From positions 1-7,857 of the forward strand of contig JAKQGS010000008.1 in NCBI GenBank assembly GCA_029556045.1: DNA of 7,857 nucleotides. Reading direction: 5' to 3'. This DNA comes from Pseudomonadota bacterium (GTDB lineage Bacteria > Bdellovibrionota > Oligoflexia > Oligoflexales > Oligoflexaceae). A program made the translations under genes and the position numbers. Of the stretch, positions 5,909 through 7,857 are shown piece by piece (within the stretch, counting starts at the first letter, position 1; the number at the start of each line of letters is the position of its first letter). The notes below the pieces were generated by a model. That model saw only the letters and a list, made by a program, of their open reading frames with translations. It did not search any database and was not told the DNA's origin.

Positions 5909-6937
5909 ATGAGATTCCTGCGCAAGCTGTTAGCGGTCTCCACAATTCTCATCAGCATCCAAGCCCAGGGGCAGGAATTCCCCACCCCTGAGGCCAACCT
6001 ACCCAACCTGCGGGGAACCTGCGCCCCGGATAACATCGAAATCTTTGGGCTCGTTCCCCTCGATCAGCCGATTGCCACCGATAAAATGGACTGGGCACCC
6101 GTATTTGACAACGTCACACCGGCCTATGCTAAGCCAGATCGTCACAATAATATTCGGATCACAGTCTGCGAACAGGCTGATGGGACCTACCGGATTCAGG
6201 GTATTCAGCACCGGCTGTTCTATAAGAATGTTGACTTAAATCATACCTTCAACCTGCGCAAAGATTACACGGAAATGTATTGGGAATATCCCGGCAAGGG
6301 CTTGGATGACGCGCTTTTCGGTGGCCCGGAAAACCTGCGTCTGTTTACCAACGCTCCTCAAATCTCGCCTGGCATCAAAATCAAGGGATGGAAAATCGAT
6401 GACCAGCCGTTTGTTACAGTCTCCATGCTGACACAGCAGGCTGGGGAGTTTTCAAACCTGGTGGGTGCAGTGTTGATAGGCAAACTGGAATATGGTGATC
6501 CCTTTGCTGGTGAAACCACATTGGATTGCGGCCCCCGCGGCGTAGGATTTACCGAAAATGCGGCGTTCGGTACTGCCTTCCTGGAGCTCAGTGGTTGCGG
6601 CTATCAGGCTGCTGGAAATTCCATGCTGAAAAGCCTTTTGCAGGTGCGGGTGACCGACACCAATGAGGCGATAGCGCCGGAACTGCGGGGAAAAGACGTC
6701 ATCCTCAAGGGTGATGACCTGCAGAATCTCTCCGCTTACAACAGCAGCCACCATAACTGGTGCGATAGCTTTTACGTCAGGGTACCGGAACTCAATACAG
6801 TTTATCTTTCGGCCGCCAACGTTGTGGATGGATTTCCCCTCGTCAACGGTCTCGAATTTGTCGGCAAGGCTGTGCAGTACGGCGACAGTTGGAACATTTT
6901 GTCTGCAGTGAAAAAAGGATCTGGTTTGTGTTACTGA
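5909..6937 (+). CDS. Secreted six-cysteine protein of unknown function
   Basis: The protein has 342 residues. MRFLRKLLAVSTILISIQAQ is a signal peptide (n-region Arg2, Arg5, Lys6), probably cleaved near AQG/Q around residues 20-21. The mature part has exactly six cysteines (38, 87, 207, 230, 285, 341), which suggests up to three disulfides and periplasmic or extracellular residence. The last Cys is the penultimate residue, so the C-terminus could be pinned by a disulfide. There are no further membrane segments. The central region is aromatic-rich (HRLFYKNVDLNHTF, 101-114; YTEMYWEYPGKG, 120-131) and the rest looks mostly beta. I recognise no family. AAGGCGG at 5897-5903 is a reasonable ribosome site 5 bases before the ATG. 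The 11-bp gap to the upstream lipoprotein and the shared terminator imply co-transcription and possibly a joint envelope role. Confidence 0.8.
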   Translation: MRFLRKLLAVSTILISIQAQGQEFPTPEANLPNLRGTCAPDNIEIFGLVPLDQPIATDKMDWAPVFDNVTPAYAKPDRHNNIRITVCEQADGTYRIQGIQHRLFYKNVDLNHTFNLRKDYTEMYWEYPGKGLDDALFGGPENLRLFTNAPQISPGIKIKGWKIDDQPFVTVSMLTQQAGEFSNLVGAVLIGKLEYGDPFAGETTLDCGPRGVGFTENAAFGTAFLELSGCGYQAAGNSMLKSLLQVRVTDTNEAIAPELRGKDVILKGDDLQNLSAYNSSHHNWCDSFYVRVPELNTVYLSAANVVDGFPLVNGLEFVGKAVQYGDSWNILSAVKKGSGLCY

Positions 6938-6960
6938 GACTTTCTGAATCCTGATAAAGG

Positions 6961-6993
6961 AAAGCCCCCGCATTGGATCAATGCAGGGGCTTT
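6961..6993 (+). terminator. Strong intrinsic terminator closing the lipoprotein operon
   Basis: AAAGCCCCCGCATT (6961-6974) pairs with AATGCAGGGGCTTT (6980-6993) around a GGATC loop, with a single C/A mismatch in a 14-bp stem. A T-rich tail (TTTTGATTTCTTT) follows. It lies 23 bp after the stop at 6937 and 21 bp past the end of the convergent 84-residue gene. The stem reads equally from the minus strand, followed there by CCTTTATC, so it may work in both directions, less strongly on the minus strand. Confidence 0.9.
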
Positions 6994-7014
6994 TGATTTC
7001 TTTCGGTGCAGGAA

Positions 7015-7269
7015 CTACAGATCGGTCAGTTTGGCCTGCTTTTTGACCACCTGCTCACACACATCCCACAGGGCAGACTTGCCCTCCACATGATTCAGCA
7101 GGGTTCCGGTGCGATGGGATAACAAGCCCACCAAATCCTTGGGGTCGATCTCGGGATCCTGCAGAGCCTGCAGAATGGTGGCATCGATTTCATTGGCGAT
7201 GGCCACCAGCTTTTTCGCCACTTTGACCTCATGAGACTCGCGGTTTTTGAAGGGAATCACCTTGCCCAT
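7015..7269 (-). CDS. Small cytoplasmic protein of unknown function (84 aa)
   Basis: The start is ATG at 7269 because an excellent ribosome site (AGGAGGT on the minus strand, about 7276-7282) precedes it by 6 bases. An upstream in-frame extension to 7317 would bury that site inside the coding sequence. The product starts MGKVIPFKNRESHEVK and has no signal peptide or membrane segment. It looks mostly helical: a charged helix (about 12-37), an acidic DPEIDPKDL turn (38-46), a short helix, and a C-terminal amphipathic helix (65-82, with a single Cys71) rich in Lys/Val. No DNA-binding or catalytic motif is evident. It diverges from lpdA across 158 bp and converges on the terminator at 6961-6993. 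A possible -10 (TATGAT, minus strand, 7332-7327) lacks a clear -35. The strong ribosome site and clean gene borders make it a real gene despite its size. Confidence 0.75.
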   Translation of the reverse strand: MGKVIPFKNRESHEVKVAKKLVAIANEIDATILQALQDPEIDPKDLVGLLSHRTGTLLNHVEGKSALWDVCEQVVKKQAKLTDL

Positions 7270-7363
7270 AAAACCACCTCCTTTTTCTCTCGACACCTTT
7301 TCGGCATCGATCACCAACTAACTTAAATCATAATGAATTTCCGTTTTTTATTCCTTATTTAAT

Positions 7364-7372
7364 TGGTATAAA
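7364..7372 (+). promoter_or_regulatory. Extended -10 promoter candidate for lpdA
   Basis: TGgTATAAA at 7364-7372 matches an extended -10 (TGnTATAAT with one mismatch). The -35 position 17 bp upstream is only a T run (7344-7349). Transcription would start near 7379, giving a leader of about 50 bases. The 7270-7427 gap also contains TAATATAA at about 7395-7402, a second possible -10. No other gene or RNA is visible in the gap. Confidence 0.4.
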
Positions 7373-7427
7373 GACGGTTCGATTTCGTTCATGCTTAATA
7401 TAACTCAGCGTTATTTGGAGATATTTT

Positions 7428-7857
7428 ATGGCACAGGCAACCTTTGATGTGGTGGTCATCGGATCCGGTCCCGCCGGTTATGTGGGGGCTATTCGCGCCG
7501 CCCAGCTCGGTTTTAAGGTCGCCCTGGTGGAAAAATTCCAGCACCTGGGGGGCACCTGCCTGAATGTAGGTTGCATTCCCACCAAGGCCCTCCTGCACTC
7601 CGCCAAAACCTGGGATAAAATCCAGCACTTGGAAGAACAGGGGTTCACCACTGGCAAGGTATCCTTTGACTGGGGCAAGATCCTGGGCCGCAAGGACAAT
7701 ATCGTGGATCAGCAGCGCAAGGGCCTGCGTTTCCTGATGAAAAAGAACAAAATCGAGACCTTTGAGGGCCATGGTCGTCTGGCTTCCCGCACTGCGGTGG
7801 ATGTCACGGACGCCGCCGGCAAAGTCACCCGGATCGACACCAAATTTGTGCTGCTGG
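7428..7857 (+). CDS. lpdA: Dihydrolipoamide dehydrogenase (E3), 3' truncated by window edge
   Basis: LpdA reoxidises dihydrolipoamide on the E2 subunits of pyruvate and 2-oxoglutarate dehydrogenases and on glycine-cleavage H protein, passing electrons through FAD and a redox disulfide to NAD+. The visible 143 residues cover the N-terminal FAD domain. The dinucleotide-binding GSGPAGYVG (12-20) follows the beta strand FDVVVI. Glu35 ends the second strand, where it would bind ribose. The GGTCLNVGCIPTKALLHSA block (41-59) holds the redox-active Cys44 and Cys49, spaced CxxxxC as in the family. The start is ATG at 7428, seven bases after GGAG (7417-7420). The frame is open to the last base, and a full-length enzyme would need about 320-330 more residues. 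No E1 or E2 gene lies upstream, so it is either monocistronic or the first gene of an operon continuing right. The paralogues mercuric reductase and glutathione reductase are less likely given the LNVGCIPTK signature. Confidence 0.95.
   Translation, partial: MAQATFDVVVIGSGPAGYVGAIRAAQLGFKVALVEKFQHLGGTCLNVGCIPTKALLHSAKTWDKIQHLEEQGFTTGKVSFDWGKILGRKDNIVDQQRKGLRFLMKKNKIETFEGHGRLASRTAVDVTDAAGKVTRIDTKFVLL

Noticed and set aside
6452..6973. 173-codon minus-strand open frame
   Set aside because: It is antisense to the six-cysteine protein and would begin inside the intrinsic terminator. The plus-strand gene has a signal peptide, ribosome site and operon context.
7395..7772. Open frames on the minus strand opposite lpdA (125 and 73 codons)
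   Set aside because: They lie antisense to an unmistakable lpdA with conserved FAD and redox motifs, and have no ribosome site or recognisable product.
1..7857. Mobile elements, CRISPR, tRNA or rRNA genes
   Set aside because: I saw no transposase, direct-repeat/spacer pattern, terminal inverted repeats or tRNA-like cloverleaf on either strand by eye. A tRNAscan or Infernal run would settle the RNA question.

Overview
The window is bacterial chromosome with moderate G+C, tightly packed genes and Gram-negative cell-envelope features: a likely outer-membrane beta-barrel, a lipoprotein, and secreted proteins with signal peptides. Three housekeeping genes (mutL, miaA, engB) and the 5' part of lpdA are recognised with confidence. 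MutL carries the C-terminal endonuclease motif that is absent from E. coli-type MutL, so the host is probably not a MutH-dependent gammaproteobacterium. A proteobacterial or Bdellovibrionota/Oligoflexia-type delta-like lineage is my best guess. That placement is inference and weak.

Layout: (1) Bases 1-684 hold the 3' part of a probable outer-membrane barrel protein. (2) A short gap with a promoter-like site leads to a 246-residue exported protein (780-1520) with a single C-terminal CxxCH haem-attachment motif. (3) On the minus strand, mutL (4428 to 2458) and miaA (2461 to 1535) form a translationally coupled pair with an ATGA stop/start overlap. miaA ends only 14 bp from the convergent cytochrome-like gene. 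(4) engB diverges from mutL across a 61-bp gap that contains a perfect 13-bp dyad. (5) A 193-bp gap (5078-5270) with several dyads and a good promoter candidate precedes a two-gene operon of unknown function: a lipoprotein (5271-5897) and a secreted six-cysteine protein (5909-6937). The operon is closed by a strong intrinsic terminator. (6) An 84-residue minus-strand protein of unknown function and lpdA diverge from an AT-rich 158-bp region. lpdA runs off the right edge.

How the genes work together: mutL and miaA join mismatch repair to tRNA i6A37 modification, an old and widespread gene pairing. engB serves large ribosomal subunit assembly. lpdA supplies the E3 subunit of the 2-oxoacid dehydrogenase complexes. 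The least understood parts are the envelope genes: the barrel, the CxxCH protein, and the lipoprotein/secreted-protein operon. I see no tRNA, rRNA, insertion sequence, CRISPR array or phage gene. The window looks like ordinary core chromosome with a few lineage-specific envelope genes.
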